Assembly (NCBI RefSeq): GCF_018403245.1
Contig: NZ_BOSH01000024.1
Coordinates: 1 to 45,851 of the forward strand
Reading direction: 5' to 3'
DNA: 45,851 nucleotides
DNA from: Paenibacillus sp. J2TS4
GTDB taxonomy: Bacteria > Bacillota > Bacilli > Paenibacillales > NBRC-103111
A program made the translations under genes and the position numbers. Below the pieces are notes generated by a model. That model was not told the origin of the DNA. It worked only from the letters and a program-made list of their open reading frames with translations, and ran no database searches. Positions 25,923 through 34,415 of this stretch are shown in pieces; within the stretch, counting starts at the first letter, position 1, and each line of letters opens with the position of its first letter.

Positions 25923-27020
25923 ATGAGTGTATCTATTACAATTACGAACGCGGTCAAACGATTTGGGGATCGAACGGTCATTCCGGACTTAAATGTACAA
26001 GTTAAAGAAGGGGAATTTTTCACACTCCTTGGTTCATCCGGCTGCGGGAAAACAACGCTGCTCAGGATGATCGCGGGGTTTAATAGCATTGAAGAAGGAA
26101 CGATTCAATTTAATGATAAGGTCATCAACAACATTCCGCCGCACAAAAGAAACATAGGGATGGTTTTTCAAAACTATGCCATCTTCCCGCATATGACGAC
26201 TGCCAATAATGTGGCGTTCGGTTTGAAAAATCAGAAAAGGAAGAAATCCGAGATTGAAGAAAAAGTAAATGAAATTTTGAAAATCGTGAAAATCCATGAT
26301 TTAAAAGATCGTGTTCCCAGCAAAATGTCCGGCGGACAACAACAACGCATCGCCCTGGCCAGAGCTATTGTTATTCAACCTGACGTATTGTTAATGGACG
26401 AACCGTTGTCCAATTTGGATGCCAAGTTAAGAGTGGAGATGCGTTCTGCCATCAAGGATATCCAGAACCGCTTCAAGATTACGACAGTTTATGTGACGCA
26501 TGATCAAGAAGAAGCTCTAGCGATATCAGACCGCATCGCCATCATGAGAGATGGAATGATTCAACAAATCGGAACGCCTGTGGAGATTTATAAGCATCCG
26601 TATAATGTGTACGTAGCCACTTTTATCGGGCAATCGAATATGATTGGTGCTCGGACGGCGACCATGGAAGGAAGGAGAGGAATTGAGTTTGAAAACGGAT
26701 ATAAATTAATCGTGGATAACATGATTGACCAAGTAGAGGATGGCAAAGAGGTTCAACTGCTTGTCCGCCCCAATGAGTTCAAGCTGGATCAACATGGGGG
26801 GCTGGAAGGAAAAGTGGTAGAAAGTACTTTCCTGGGGATGAATATCCAATACAAAGTAGAGTTATATAACAAGCAGATCGTCGAAGTGTTAGTTAACGAT
26901 CTGGCCACGGACATTGTGCCTAACCAGGCTAAAGTGAACCTCAGCATCCACTCGCCCACCTATAATGTATTTGATAAATATAGCGAAACATCGTTAATGA
27001 AGGGAGTGAAACAAGGGTGA
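25923..27020 (+). CDS. ABC importer ATP-binding protein
   Basis: The 365-residue ATPase has Walker A GSSGCGKTT, Q-loop MVFQNYAIFPHM, signature MSGGQQQRIALARA, Walker B VLLMDEPLSNLD and the H-loop VTHDQEEA. A C-terminal TOBE/MalK-like regulatory domain (about 240-365, LVRPNEFKLDQHGG) is present, typical of the FbpC/PotA/UgpC branch. ATG 25923 is preceded by GAGGAGG. Its last four bases (GTGA) overlap the permease start, so translation is coupled. Confidence 0.93.
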   Translation: MSVSITITNAVKRFGDRTVIPDLNVQVKEGEFFTLLGSSGCGKTTLLRMIAGFNSIEEGTIQFNDKVINNIPPHKRNIGMVFQNYAIFPHMTTANNVAFGLKNQKRKKSEIEEKVNEILKIVKIHDLKDRVPSKMSGGQQQRIALARAIVIQPDVLLMDEPLSNLDAKLRVEMRSAIKDIQNRFKITTVYVTHDQEEALAISDRIAIMRDGMIQQIGTPVEIYKHPYNVYVATFIGQSNMIGARTATMEGRRGIEFENGYKLIVDNMIDQVEDGKEVQLLVRPNEFKLDQHGGLEGKVVESTFLGMNIQYKVELYNKQIVEVLVNDLATDIVPNQAKVNLSIHSPTYNVFDKYSETSLMKGVKQG

Positions 27021-28675
27021 ATAATCCGAAACGGGTGAGATGGGATATATGGTTTGTCATTACCCTCAGCACCTTCGCCTTGTTTATACTATTCTTCGTG
27101 TTTCCTGTATATAAAATTTTTATTAATAGTATCTATGATGCGGAAACCAAGCGGTTTACACTGGCAGCCTTTGAAAAGTTTTTTGCCCGGCAATACTATA
27201 CTTCCACGATATGGAATAGTCTGAAGGTAACGTTGCTGGTTACGCTTTTGGCAGCGGCCTTAGGAACGGTATTAGCCTACATTATGCGAACGGTTAAGAT
27301 TAAAGGAAAAGGCATGGTTGAAATCATCATTATTATTACCGTGCTGTCGCCTCCATTTATCGGGGCTTATTCTTGGATCCTGTTGCTCGGAAGAAGCGGT
27401 GTCATCACAAAGTTTATCAACCGCTTATTCGACATTGAATTTAATGGCATTTATGGCTTCTATGGCATTCTATTAGTACTCACTTTAAAGTTGTTCCCTC
27501 TGATCTACCTGTTTGTATCCGGAGCTTTGAAAAATATGGACAACTCCCTGAATGAAGCTGCGGAAAATTTGGGGAGTGTAGGCCTTCATAAAATAGTCAA
27601 GGTCGTCATCCCCCTGATTCTTCCTACTTTGCTGGCCGCCTCCCTTCTGGTTTTTATGAGAGCGCTGGCTGACTTTGGAACACCGATGCTGATTGGTGAA
27701 GGGTATAGAACGTTGCCTGTCTTAATTTATACCTCTTTTGTCGCCGAGATGGGCGGGGATGCTGCATTTGCTGCAGCGATCAGTGTGGTTGTAGTTATTA
27801 TGACGACCCTTATTTTTCTACTGCAAAAATATATATCTAACCGGAGCACAGTTGAAATGAGTGCTTTACGCCCGATGGAGCCGGAGCCGGCAAAAGGTGC
27901 GAAAAACATTATTTCTCATCTGGTCGTTTATTTGGTTGTGCTTCTCGCGGCGATCCCTCAGGCGGTAGTCATTTTCACCTCCTTCTTGAAAACGAATGGC
28001 AGAATTTTCACGTCGGGATTTTCGTTCGACAGCTATATTCATGCCTTTTCCAAAATGGGCAGCGCAATAACCAATACGTATTTGTTTTCTTTTACAGCCA
28101 TCTTAATTATTCTAGTCATTGGGACTCTAATCGCTTATATTTCTGTCCGCAAGAAAAATGTAATTACGGAAACATTGGATACATTGACCATGATCCCTTA
28201 TATTATTCCGGGCTCCGTATTAGGGATTGCCTTGCTGGCCGCTTTTAATAAGAAGCCTTTGTTACTGAGCGGCAGTGCCTTTATCATTATTGCCGTATAT
28301 GTCATTCGCCGTCTGCCCTACACGATTCGATCCAGTTCCGCGATCCTGCGGCAGATTAACCCGAGCGTAGAGGAAGCTGCGCAAAGTTTGGGCGCCTCTC
28401 CGTTTAAAACTTTCCGTAAAGTGACATTGCCCATGATGGTTCCCGGAATTGTATCCGGAGCGCTAATGAGTTGGATGACCGTTATTAGCGAACTGAGCGC
28501 CTCGATTATTCTATATGTGGGCACTACGAGAACATTGACGATTTCTATTTATACTGAAGTCATTCGAGGCAATTATGGAGTAGCCGCCGCTCTCTCTGCC
28601 ATTCTGTCCGCGACTACAGTTATCGCCTTGTTATTGTTCTTCAAAATCACGGGTAAAAAGGAAATTCAATTGTAG
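27017..28675 (+). CDS. ABC importer permease (fused double, FbpB type)
   Basis: This is a 552-residue membrane protein with about twelve hydrophobic segments, made of two tandem permease domains as in FbpB/AfuB. The first EAA loop is LNEAAENLGSVGLHKIVKVV (near residue 179) and the second VEEAAQSLGASPFKTFRKVT (near 451), each meeting the ATPase. The GTG 27017 start overlaps the stop of the ATPase gene by four bases. It completes the importer encoded with murQ. A hairpin at 28707-28742 follows. Confidence 0.93.
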   Translation: MNNPKRVRWDIWFVITLSTFALFILFFVFPVYKIFINSIYDAETKRFTLAAFEKFFARQYYTSTIWNSLKVTLLVTLLAAALGTVLAYIMRTVKIKGKGMVEIIIIITVLSPPFIGAYSWILLLGRSGVITKFINRLFDIEFNGIYGFYGILLVLTLKLFPLIYLFVSGALKNMDNSLNEAAENLGSVGLHKIVKVVIPLILPTLLAASLLVFMRALADFGTPMLIGEGYRTLPVLIYTSFVAEMGGDAAFAAAISVVVVIMTTLIFLLQKYISNRSTVEMSALRPMEPEPAKGAKNIISHLVVYLVVLLAAIPQAVVIFTSFLKTNGRIFTSGFSFDSYIHAFSKMGSAITNTYLFSFTAILIILVIGTLIAYISVRKKNVITETLDTLTMIPYIIPGSVLGIALLAAFNKKPLLLSGSAFIIIAVYVIRRLPYTIRSSSAILRQINPSVEEAAQSLGASPFKTFRKVTLPMMVPGIVSGALMSWMTVISELSASIILYVGTTRTLTISIYTEVIRGNYGVAAALSAILSATTVIALLLFFKITGKKEIQL

Positions 28676-28706
28676 TTCAAACCAACAACAGCAACTTATT
28701 GCCGAA

Positions 28707-28742
28707 TATAGCAAGGATGGAATTCTTCCCATCCCTGCTATA
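28707..28742 (+). terminator. Hairpin at the end of the murQ-ABC operon
   Basis: TATAGCAAGGATGG and CCATCCCTGCTATA pair over 13 bases with one mismatch around an eight-base loop. It lies 31 bases past the permease stop. No U-tract follows on the plus strand, so termination efficiency is uncertain. Confidence 0.55.
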
Positions 28743-29090
28743 CTTATACCTGGGTTTGGGTACTTGTATGATACGCCTTTTTCGATTCGAATCGATTCGC
28801 CAGATACTCTGATGCGTATTTTGGAATCGAGAGAATACTCTTGTACTGGAACCGGGAGAGAGCGCAAGGGATTGAAGGGAAAAAATACCTCTTAAATCGA
28901 ACCTTTTTCACGAAATAGGCATTGAAGGGCAAAAGTACCCTTTAAATGGGGGAAATCCTCGTTTTTTTAAAATCGTGGAAAATAGAGCGCACTTTAGCAC
29001 CTTAATCTCAAAAACGGCTAGATTGGCATAATTGAGGTGTACAATTGCACCTTGTATTGTTTTCCTCACCTAATTCCAGGCCACTTGCCA
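28743..29090. other. Intergenic region with a short direct repeat
   Basis: No gene is seen. Two imperfect 26-base direct repeats, each beginning attgaaggg and ending tttaaat or cttaaat, lie near 28873-28898 and 28921-28946. The rest is AT-rich without clear signals. Confidence 0.4.
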
Positions 29091-29387
29091 TTATATATCT
29101 ATCAATTCTTTCGCACGGTTCATTTCCACATTCAGCGCGTCTGTATCTGACTGCTTTGAGCAAGCAAACCGGTCAAGGGCAAGCTGGAGCCAACGTTCGG
29201 ACTCCCCATACCTCTCCATCTCCCATAACAAATCACCGTAACAGACCGCAACTCTAATATAAGTGGTGCTATCCCCGGCGGCATCCGCAGCTTCCATCGC
29301 CTGCTTTAGACTAAGCTCTCCTGACTCCAACCTGCCGCGGTCCAAATAGTGTAACGCTTTATGCAGTTCAGTTTGCGCTTTGTTCAT
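29091..29387 (-). CDS. Small helical protein, TPR-like
   Basis: The 98-residue protein is wholly helical by eye, with repeated patterns such as ELHKALHYLDRGRLESGELS and YGDLLWEMERYGESERWLQL that resemble tetratricopeptide helices. It probably mediates protein contacts. ATG 29387 lies behind GGAGG (about nine bases); the GTG at 29396 overlaps that site. No neighbour shares its transcript. The function is unknown. Confidence 0.6.
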   Translation of the reverse strand: MNKAQTELHKALHYLDRGRLESGELSLKQAMEAADAAGDSTTYIRVAVCYGDLLWEMERYGESERWLQLALDRFACSKQSDTDALNVEMNRAKELIDI

Positions 29388-29547
29388 GGGCGGCACCTCC
29401 GTGTTTCATTTATCAACATAATTATACTACGTGATTAGAAAACATTTCCCACTTCCTCCACTGCATTCCCCATACTGCTCCACAACATTTTTACTGTTAC
29501 TTATGGTACGGTTCTCCGTATCATCTATGGTAAAGTAACATAACAAT

Positions 29548-29582
29548 GGGGCTGTCCCAAAAGTGACTTTTGGGACAGCCCC
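29548..29582. terminator. Perfect 17-base hairpin between genes
   Basis: GGGGCTGTCCCAAAAGT and ACTTTTGGGACAGCCCC pair perfectly around a single G. It lies ten bases past the stop of the minus-strand VOC gene and is symmetric, so it could act in both directions. Such hairpins also look like the ends of small mobile repeats. Confidence 0.7.
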
Positions 29583-29591
29583 CTATCTGAT

Positions 29592-29987
29592 TTAGAATCC
29601 ATTGTGTTGAACAAGATCCAGCCGATTCCCGTAGAGATCTTCAAATACGACCTCGACTCCCCAAGGTACCTCTTTCGGTTCACCGAAAAATTTTATACCG
29701 TTTCTCTTCATTTTTTCATAATCGCGATAGCAATCATCCGTTTGAACGACCAAGAAAACGTGGTTAGCTGCTTGGGTTCCGACCCTTGCAACCTTTTCAG
29801 CCGTATCCGCTTCAACAAAAACAATCGCTGTTTCAGATTCTTTTGACGGAGCGACTGAGACCCATCGCATTCCACTCCCAAATGCATTGTCCGTTAATAA
29901 TACAAACCCCGCCTTGTTCGTATAAAAATCAATTGCATCATCATAGTTTTTTACCAAAATCGTGACATGTCCAATTTTTTTCTGCAT
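29592..29987 (-). CDS. VOC (glyoxalase/bleomycin-resistance) superfamily protein
   Basis: The 131-residue protein has two beta-alpha-beta-beta-beta halves of the VOC fold. IGHVTILVKNYDDAIDFY opens the first with a metal-ligand histidine, NHVFLVVQTDDCYRDYEKMK opens the second, and EVVFEDLYGNRLDLVQ carries the usual acidic ligand. Members are metal-dependent lyases, dioxygenases or antibiotic-binding proteins. ATG 29987 follows AAGGAG by seven bases. An AraC-type relic lies 44 bases upstream. Substrate unknown. Confidence 0.88.
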   Translation of the reverse strand: MQKKIGHVTILVKNYDDAIDFYTNKAGFVLLTDNAFGSGMRWVSVAPSKESETAIVFVEADTAEKVARVGTQAANHVFLVVQTDDCYRDYEKMKRNGIKFFGEPKEVPWGVEVVFEDLYGNRLDLVQHNGF

Positions 29988-30031
29988 ATTATCACTCCTT
30001 ATTTCTTTGGTTCTCTATAAGAATAGCACCG

Positions 30032-30310
30032 TTATTTGGACGCTGTATTGTATAACTCCGACAAATGGTCTCTGCTCCGCATATAGGATAACGGGGTTGT
30101 TCCAGTAAGTCGTTTGAACATGTGATGAAAATGGGATTGATCGTAAAATCCGCCCTGTATGGAATAACTTGCCATGTCGGCATCTGTTAGTCTCATTTCG
30201 CGAAGAACATGCTGTATTCTGCATATCCCCGCAAACTTCTTAGGTGCTAACCCTGTAAAGTATTTAAAATGCCTTTCCAGCGATCGTTCGCTAAGATTTA
30301 TATGTGGGGA
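30032..30310 (-). pseudogene. AraC-family regulator, C-terminal fragment
   Basis: The frame carries the double helix-turn-helix of AraC proteins: LSERSLERHFKYFTGLAPKK and the second motif IQGGFYDQSHFHHMFKRLTG, ending at 30032. The N-terminal ligand domain and the first helices are missing; the frame upstream of about 30310 (FSSRRSYHLVINFG) does not look native. No start with a ribosome binding site is present, so this is a remnant. Confidence 0.75.
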
Positions 30311-30514
30311 ACCAAAATTGATGACCAAATGGTAACTACGTCTGGAACTGAACCAGAACATTGCTATTTTCTAGCGTTGCGAGCTTTCATGATTCAATTT
30401 TGTACTGATCGATAAATAAGGTGAGAAGATAGCAATGTAATGGATCCTTTTATAGGCGATATTAAATACCGTGCGGTGGTGGGAGATTCGACCCCTGAGG
30501 AGCCTCCGTCTAGA

Positions 30515-30718
30515 TTAATCCTTGCCGGTCAGAACTCGTCTGCCGAATTGCAATCGGGCTTCCAGTTCGATCTTTTGCTTACAGTCTTCACAGCAATGCA
30601 TCCCCTTCTTGTTTCGCTTCACACGATCATACGCAGCAGTGCCTCCAACGACCGCAAACTCCTTCTTGCATAAATAGCAAATCGTGCGCAGCCGATATTC
30701 GCTAAAATCGTTCTCCAT
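30515..30718 (-). CDS. Small zinc-ribbon protein (DUF2197-like)
   Basis: The 67-residue protein has two cysteine pairs, CYLC and CCEDC, spaced about 28 residues apart, which would bind one zinc ion. The sequence LRTICYLCKKEFAVVGGTAA is reminiscent of small Bacillales zinc-ribbon proteins of the DUF2197 type. ATG 30718 is preceded by GGGAGGG at five bases, a good site. The role is unknown; the size fits a small nucleic-acid- or protein-binding accessory factor. Confidence 0.7.
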   Translation of the reverse strand: MENDFSEYRLRTICYLCKKEFAVVGGTAAYDRVKRNKKGMHCCEDCKQKIELEARLQFGRRVLTGKD

Positions 30719-30805
30719 CGAATCCCTCCCGGTCCGAAGTGCTTACCGCCATTGACGGAAGAAGCTTGGTACGGTATAACCAAATTAAGAAACTTTAAAT
30801 AACAC

Positions 30806-30840
30806 ACTGTATTAAAATTATTATAGTTCAGTGTATTAAA
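30806..30840. promoter_or_regulatory. Candidate TetR operator half-sites
   Basis: Two copies of A(C/G)TGTATTAAA start at 30806 and 30830, 24 bases apart. The half-site TGTATTAAA is close to the TGTATTATTT arm of the twin operators at 15441-15513, which serve a paralogous regulator. They lie 22-56 bases before the TetR start. Confidence 0.45.
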
Positions 30841-30861
30841 TAAAACAAGGGGCGAGTCACA

Positions 30862-31452
30862 TTGCCGAAAATCGTGGATCATGAACAGAAGAGGAAGCTC
30901 ATTGCCGAAACCGCGTGGAGTATTATCGAATCGAAAGGAATCGAACAAGCGTCCATCCGCGCCGTCGCCACCGCCGCGGGACTGTCGCCGGGCGCCTTGC
31001 GGCATTATTTTTCTACACAGGACGAGCTTTTGTTGTTTATCGTGGACTATTATTTAGTAAGAGAGTATTCTCGTGCGGAAAGTCTCGCGATTAGCCCCCA
31101 TCCGATGAAAGCGGCGAAGGAGGTGCTGCTTGAACTGCTCCCCATGGATAAGGACAAGCGAACCGCGGTCGGCGTCTGGTGGGTGTTCGCGATTCGTTCG
31201 CTGACCAGCGCGGCGCTTCAACGGAAGAAAGACGAGTTGATGGACGGTCTCCACGACTTGACCAAGGCGGTCCTCGAGTTATTGGCGAAAGGGGAGCTTC
31301 TTCCGCCATCGGTGGATGTGGAGCTCGAATCCTTCCGGCTTGCCGCGGTCGTCGAAGGCTTGACGGTTCTAGCATTGTTGCGGCCGGAGCTCTATACGTC
31401 TGCGAACATCGAACGAATTATTGCCTATCATCTGCGGGAACTAAGCGGCTGA
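30862..31452 (+). CDS. TetR/AcrR-family regulator (paralogue of 15551-16153)
   Basis: The 196-residue protein begins MPKIVDHEQKRKLIAETAWS, has the helix-turn-helix ASIRAVATAAGLSPGALRHY and continues as FSTQDELL. The start is TTG 30862 after GGGGCGAG. It parallels the TetR at 15551 through the DNA-binding domain, and the two share related half-sites. Its codons are clearly richer in GC than those of nearby genes, suggesting a different origin. No divergent partner remains; it may control only itself or a lost neighbour. Confidence 0.88.
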   Translation: MPKIVDHEQKRKLIAETAWSIIESKGIEQASIRAVATAAGLSPGALRHYFSTQDELLLFIVDYYLVREYSRAESLAISPHPMKAAKEVLLELLPMDKDKRTAVGVWWVFAIRSLTSAALQRKKDELMDGLHDLTKAVLELLAKGELLPPSVDVELESFRLAAVVEGLTVLALLRPELYTSANIERIIAYHLRELSG

Positions 31453-31485
31453 CGGGCTCCCGAAGCGCAAAAGAAGAGGAGGGCC

Positions 31486-31551
31486 AAGGCCGTCGAATTA
31501 AGCGGCGGCCTGATTGTCGGTGATTCAACTATCGTTTCCCGTTAGTTTAAT
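31486..31551 (-). repeat. 3'-end element R4
   Basis: The hairpin aaggccgtcgaattaagcgg/cggcct is followed by gtcggtgattcaactatcg and tttcccgttagtttaat. It starts 33 bases after the TetR stop and ends 12 bases before a VOC gene tail on the minus strand, so its partner is the VOC remnant. Confidence 0.8.
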
Positions 31552-31562
31552 AAAGAAAGGCA

Positions 31563-31622
31563 TTAGTCGGTACTCCAGACTTCAATAAAGTTTCCATCTG
31601 GGTCATAGAAGGAAAAGGATAT
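31563..31622 (-). pseudogene. VOC-family gene, C-terminal remnant
   Basis: The frame reads SFYDPDGNFIEVWSTD then stop, the typical last strand of a VOC protein with the metal-ligand glutamate in FIEVW. Only about 19 codons remain before the homology ends near a serine-recombinase relic. Element R4 follows its stop. Confidence 0.65.
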
Positions 31623-31626
31623 TAAC

Positions 31627-31780
31627 ATGGAAAGCCGTGATGGGCTGCAACGCTTGTTGAAAGATGCAGAAAAAATCTGTTTTCATGAAGTTCTGGTCTG
31701 GAAATCAATCGGTTAGCCCGAAATTCATTGACCTTCTTAATACCATCGAGCAGTTAAAAAGGTTGAATATTAAGCTATAG
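31627..31780 (+). pseudogene. Serine recombinase relic (catalytic-domain piece)
   Basis: MESRDGLQRLLKDAEKICFH leads into EVLVWK, then the frame shifts and continues as FIDLLNTIEQLKRLNIKL to a TAG at 31780. This matches the region of resolvase-type catalytic domains reading RPALQRLLDDA...VVLVWKVDRLSRN...DLLNIIDLL. The SRLSRN segment has decayed to SVSPK, and the catalytic serine region is absent. It marks a past recombinase. Confidence 0.6.
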
Positions 31781-32009
31781 CTTCTTGAGATAAAATACGT
31801 TCCAAAACCATATCTCCGAAGGTTTGGATGTCTCTTAAATAATTATAACTTGCTGGATTTCGCTCGGTTTGATTCAACATTCGTACTGCCACTACGTTAT
31901 ATTCAGGTATAACTAACAGAGCATTCCCGTAGATCCCAAGGGATTGAATTGCATAGGATTCGTTAACCCAAACGAGGTTCTCATTGTTTTCTTTTCTCCA
32001 TCCTGCCAT
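31770..32009 (-). pseudogene. Serine hydrolase (beta-lactamase-like) C-terminal relic
   Basis: About 78 codons read GWRKENNENLVWVNESYAIQ, GIYGNALLVIPEYNVVAVRM and TFGDMVLERIL, matching the end of class C beta-lactamase-like serine hydrolases (the G-Y/G-N-A-L-L-V-I-P strand). The catalytic SxxK and YxN regions are missing. The stretch at 32030-32084 beyond it resembles 39056-39110. Confidence 0.6.
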
Positions 32010-32117
32010 CCTGCGCGGATGGCCTTACCTGGAATTTGTAGCTGAAGAACGAACGATGCACAGTTCAACATATTAACATCTAGAGGGTGCGGTTTCCTCC
32101 CCCTAATAACGCTACTG

Positions 32118-33899
32118 CTATGCAAGTGCCGCGTTCATCTGTTCAAGCAGTGAAACAGCCTGCTCTTCCAGCCCCTTTACAGATTGCAATACATTAACGG
32201 CACGTTCACGGTTCACAACCGAGTTTGGATCGCCACCCGATGGAAAAGGGAACAACAAGGCAAGCTCTTGCAGTTGTTCCGCCATTTGTCGGAATAGCTG
32301 CGCAGCCTCAGCACTGAGAGCACGGATGAGTTCGTCCGATTCGTCGTCTCCTTGCCACTCTGCGTTAATTTCACTAAGGAAATCTGCAGCAAATCGGCGG
32401 GCGTCCTGCACAACTGCAATGTTGTAGGCATTTCCATTCGGCTCAATCTTGCCGCCTCGGAAAGCATTAATCCATACATCATAGGCGCGCAATCCGCGTT
32501 CTCCACGATCGGTCGGAGCCTCTTTTCCATCGTAGTGATCGAGAATCATCGATAACGCATCCCGAAGCATGGAACGTTGGTCTTTCTCAGTCCGTTCCTC
32601 CAGAGACAGTATGAACAAATCCTCCAGCGTCCCTCGTCCGAGATGATCGTATGGAAGCTTGTCATCCTGCATGCATTCCATTGCCGTCAACATCCGCTGT
32701 TCATCATCATAGCCATAGATGACTCCGAATTCCGGAATGAACAAATCCCAGGACAGAACCGGAATGCCTCTGTCGATGGAACGGTGAATCAGTTCCAGGG
32801 CGGCGGGCAATTCTTCTTGCGGCGGCCTCTTCTCTTTTGCAGCTGACGTAAGCAATGCCGAGTCAATCAAGTTGGTATTATCTCCGGGTACATCACGCTT
32901 GTTTTGCGTCTCCACGATGCGGCAGCTCCATCCCATGTTTTGCAAGCCGCGAGGCAAAACATCCCGGAACGGGTACATCGTCGGTCCCGCAATATGGACA
33001 TCGTCATGGCAAATAGTGATGCGAAAAGCTTGACCAGTAAGGCCCATTACCATCGGTAAGGATAGCTTCTGATCGGTAAAGCCCAGCATGCGGTAGAGGG
33101 CCCAGCCTACCGACGTCCATGTACCAGGTACATGGAATGTAGATGTTTTCGATAATAGGTTTGTTTTCAACGCTCCCAAATCCTTTCGGTCCATCATGTA
33201 TTGGTCGACTATGATACGGATTCGCTCTCGTGCAACTTTTTTCCGGGAACGGGACAAGATTTGATAGACGTTGGTGGCAGATAAGCTGAACAACTTTGCT
33301 ATTTCCTGCGGTGATAAATGATCGAAAAAATGAGACTCAAAAATTTGCCTCTCTCGCTTGGTTAAGCAACTGAGCAGGTTTGTGATCATTTCATGCAGTT
33401 GTCGGCGCATTAAATGCTCTTCTGGATTGGCAGTGGTGTTTGCATTTTCGGCCAACGAACGCGAAACGCGATGAAGAATATCGTCCAAATTCGACCAAAC
33501 GACGTCTGTAGGGCCCCCATCTTCCCCGGTACGTTGCAGCGCCGAGAAAGACCTCTCCCTCACAACCGGGTTACTACTCAAGCGGGAATACGCTTGATTA
33601 CGGACGATCCTGTGAAGCCAAGGCAGAAACCGCGCAACATCGACCAACGTCCCCAGGTGCAAAAAAGCACGGATCAAAGCGTCCTGTACGATATCTTCTG
33701 CTAGGAAAGGCTCCCGAGTTAATGTTTGCGCGTACCCGAACATTTGCCGCCGATGACGTCGGATCAACTCTCCGAACGCCTCCCGGTCGCCAGTCTGCGC
33801 TCGTTGCACCAGTACGCTGTCTTCCAGCATGTCAAGGTCATGCTCCGTTTCCCCATTTGTTAGCTCTGCACCTTTTTCCCAAATGACACCGTCCCCCAT
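32118..33899 (-). CDS. ECF-type sigma factor with large C-terminal domain
   Basis: Residues about 20-215 of this 593-residue protein form an ECF sigma factor. Region 2 has LIRRHRRQMFGYAQTLTREP and LAEDIVQDALIRAFLHLGTL; region 4 has LTKRERQIFESHFFDHLSPQ and EIAKLFSLSATNVYQILSRS. The remaining 370 residues are unusual. GLTGQAFRITICHDD, MYPFRDVLPRGLQNMGW and IPVLSWDLFIPEFGVIYGYD suggest a BtrH/C39-like fold of acyltransferase or papain-like type, possibly a sensor. ATG 33899 is six bases after GGGGTG; the frame extends to 33983 without a site. No anti-sigma gene is adjacent, so the C-terminal domain may regulate the sigma part. Confidence 0.75.
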   Translation of the reverse strand: MGDGVIWEKGAELTNGETEHDLDMLEDSVLVQRAQTGDREAFGELIRRHRRQMFGYAQTLTREPFLAEDIVQDALIRAFLHLGTLVDVARFLPWLHRIVRNQAYSRLSSNPVVRERSFSALQRTGEDGGPTDVVWSNLDDILHRVSRSLAENANTTANPEEHLMRRQLHEMITNLLSCLTKRERQIFESHFFDHLSPQEIAKLFSLSATNVYQILSRSRKKVARERIRIIVDQYMMDRKDLGALKTNLLSKTSTFHVPGTWTSVGWALYRMLGFTDQKLSLPMVMGLTGQAFRITICHDDVHIAGPTMYPFRDVLPRGLQNMGWSCRIVETQNKRDVPGDNTNLIDSALLTSAAKEKRPPQEELPAALELIHRSIDRGIPVLSWDLFIPEFGVIYGYDDEQRMLTAMECMQDDKLPYDHLGRGTLEDLFILSLEERTEKDQRSMLRDALSMILDHYDGKEAPTDRGERGLRAYDVWINAFRGGKIEPNGNAYNIAVVQDARRFAADFLSEINAEWQGDDESDELIRALSAEAAQLFRQMAEQLQELALLFPFPSGGDPNSVVNRERAVNVLQSVKGLEEQAVSLLEQMNAALA

Positions 33900-34045
33900 G
33901 AATAACACCCCGCAAATATATCGACCTAAAATACTGACTCGAAAGAGAAGAGATTTCTGACAAATCGGATTCTTTTTTTGCAAAAATTTTTTTGAGTAAT
34001 CATATATTAATTCGTTTCACCTAGGCCAAACCAGCTTTAAGCAAA

Positions 34046-34115
34046 CTTTTAGGCATCTATCATATTCGTGAGACTAGTGCTTAGCCTCTTTTCGAGGGGC
34101 TCTTTTCTTGTTCAG
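34046..34115 (+). promoter_or_regulatory. Leader-like repeat copy 2 with attenuator-type hairpin
   Basis: The sequence tatcatattcgtgagactag is followed by tgcttagcctcttttcgagg and ggctcttttcttg. AGCCTC pairs with GAGGGGCT around TTTTC, followed by TCTTTTC, an attenuator-like hairpin. Similar elements occur at 4272 and 45664. Directly after it AGGAGG introduces a 15-codon frame. Confidence 0.5.
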
Positions 34116-34128
34116 GAGGTTTATAGAT

Positions 34129-34176
34129 ATGAGAACGGGTCTATCGGCGAAAAAATTTAAGACACCATCATTATAG
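34129..34176 (+). pseudogene. 15-codon frame after the leader hairpin (leader peptide or gene stub)
   Basis: ATG 34129, seven bases after AGGAGG, reads MRTGLSAKKFKTPSL then TAG. It could be a leader peptide, or the first codons of a gene whose remainder has been lost. The good ribosome binding site shows that something was translated here. Confidence 0.4.
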
Positions 34177-34280
34177 GTGTCGGTCAAGCTTTGCTGAACC
34201 ATCTATTTTATATTTCCAATAATTTACTATATGCCAGTTCATAGTCATTATTGACTTGAGTTTCATTTTTGTAGTCAGCC

Positions 34281-34320
34281 AAAAATCATCAATCCCCTGT
34301 ACGATTCCGGTGATTTTTAT
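34281..34320 (+). terminator. Terminator-like hairpin, related to 14654-14690
   Basis: AAAAATCA and TGATTTTT pair, with extension through GG, and a T run follows to TTTTTATTG. Loop and tail sequences align with the hairpin at 14654-14690, so the two are copies of one element. Confidence 0.55.
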
Positions 34321-34364
34321 TGTACGATCTGTTATCCTTATCTTGAATTTTTGACCACAAGAAT

Positions 34365-34415
34365 AACTGCCTGCGAATGGGAGCAGTTTATTGAACTATC
34401 GTTCCCCGTTAGAGT
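34365..34415 (-). repeat. 3'-end element R5
   Basis: AACTGC and GCAGTT form the hairpin, followed by ttgaactatcgttccccg and ttagag. The tail is the conserved module; the hairpin is the GAGCAG type seen in R8 and R9. The stop codon of the VOC remnant (34409) lies inside the GTTAG tail. Confidence 0.7.

Noticed and set aside
29548..29582. Insertion-sequence terminal repeat
   Set aside because: The perfect palindrome could be half of a small mobile repeat, but there is no second copy in the window and its position fits a terminator.
30440..30673. Plus-strand open frame opposite the zinc-ribbon gene
   Set aside because: It overlaps a better-supported minus-strand gene with conserved cysteines and a strong ribosome binding site.
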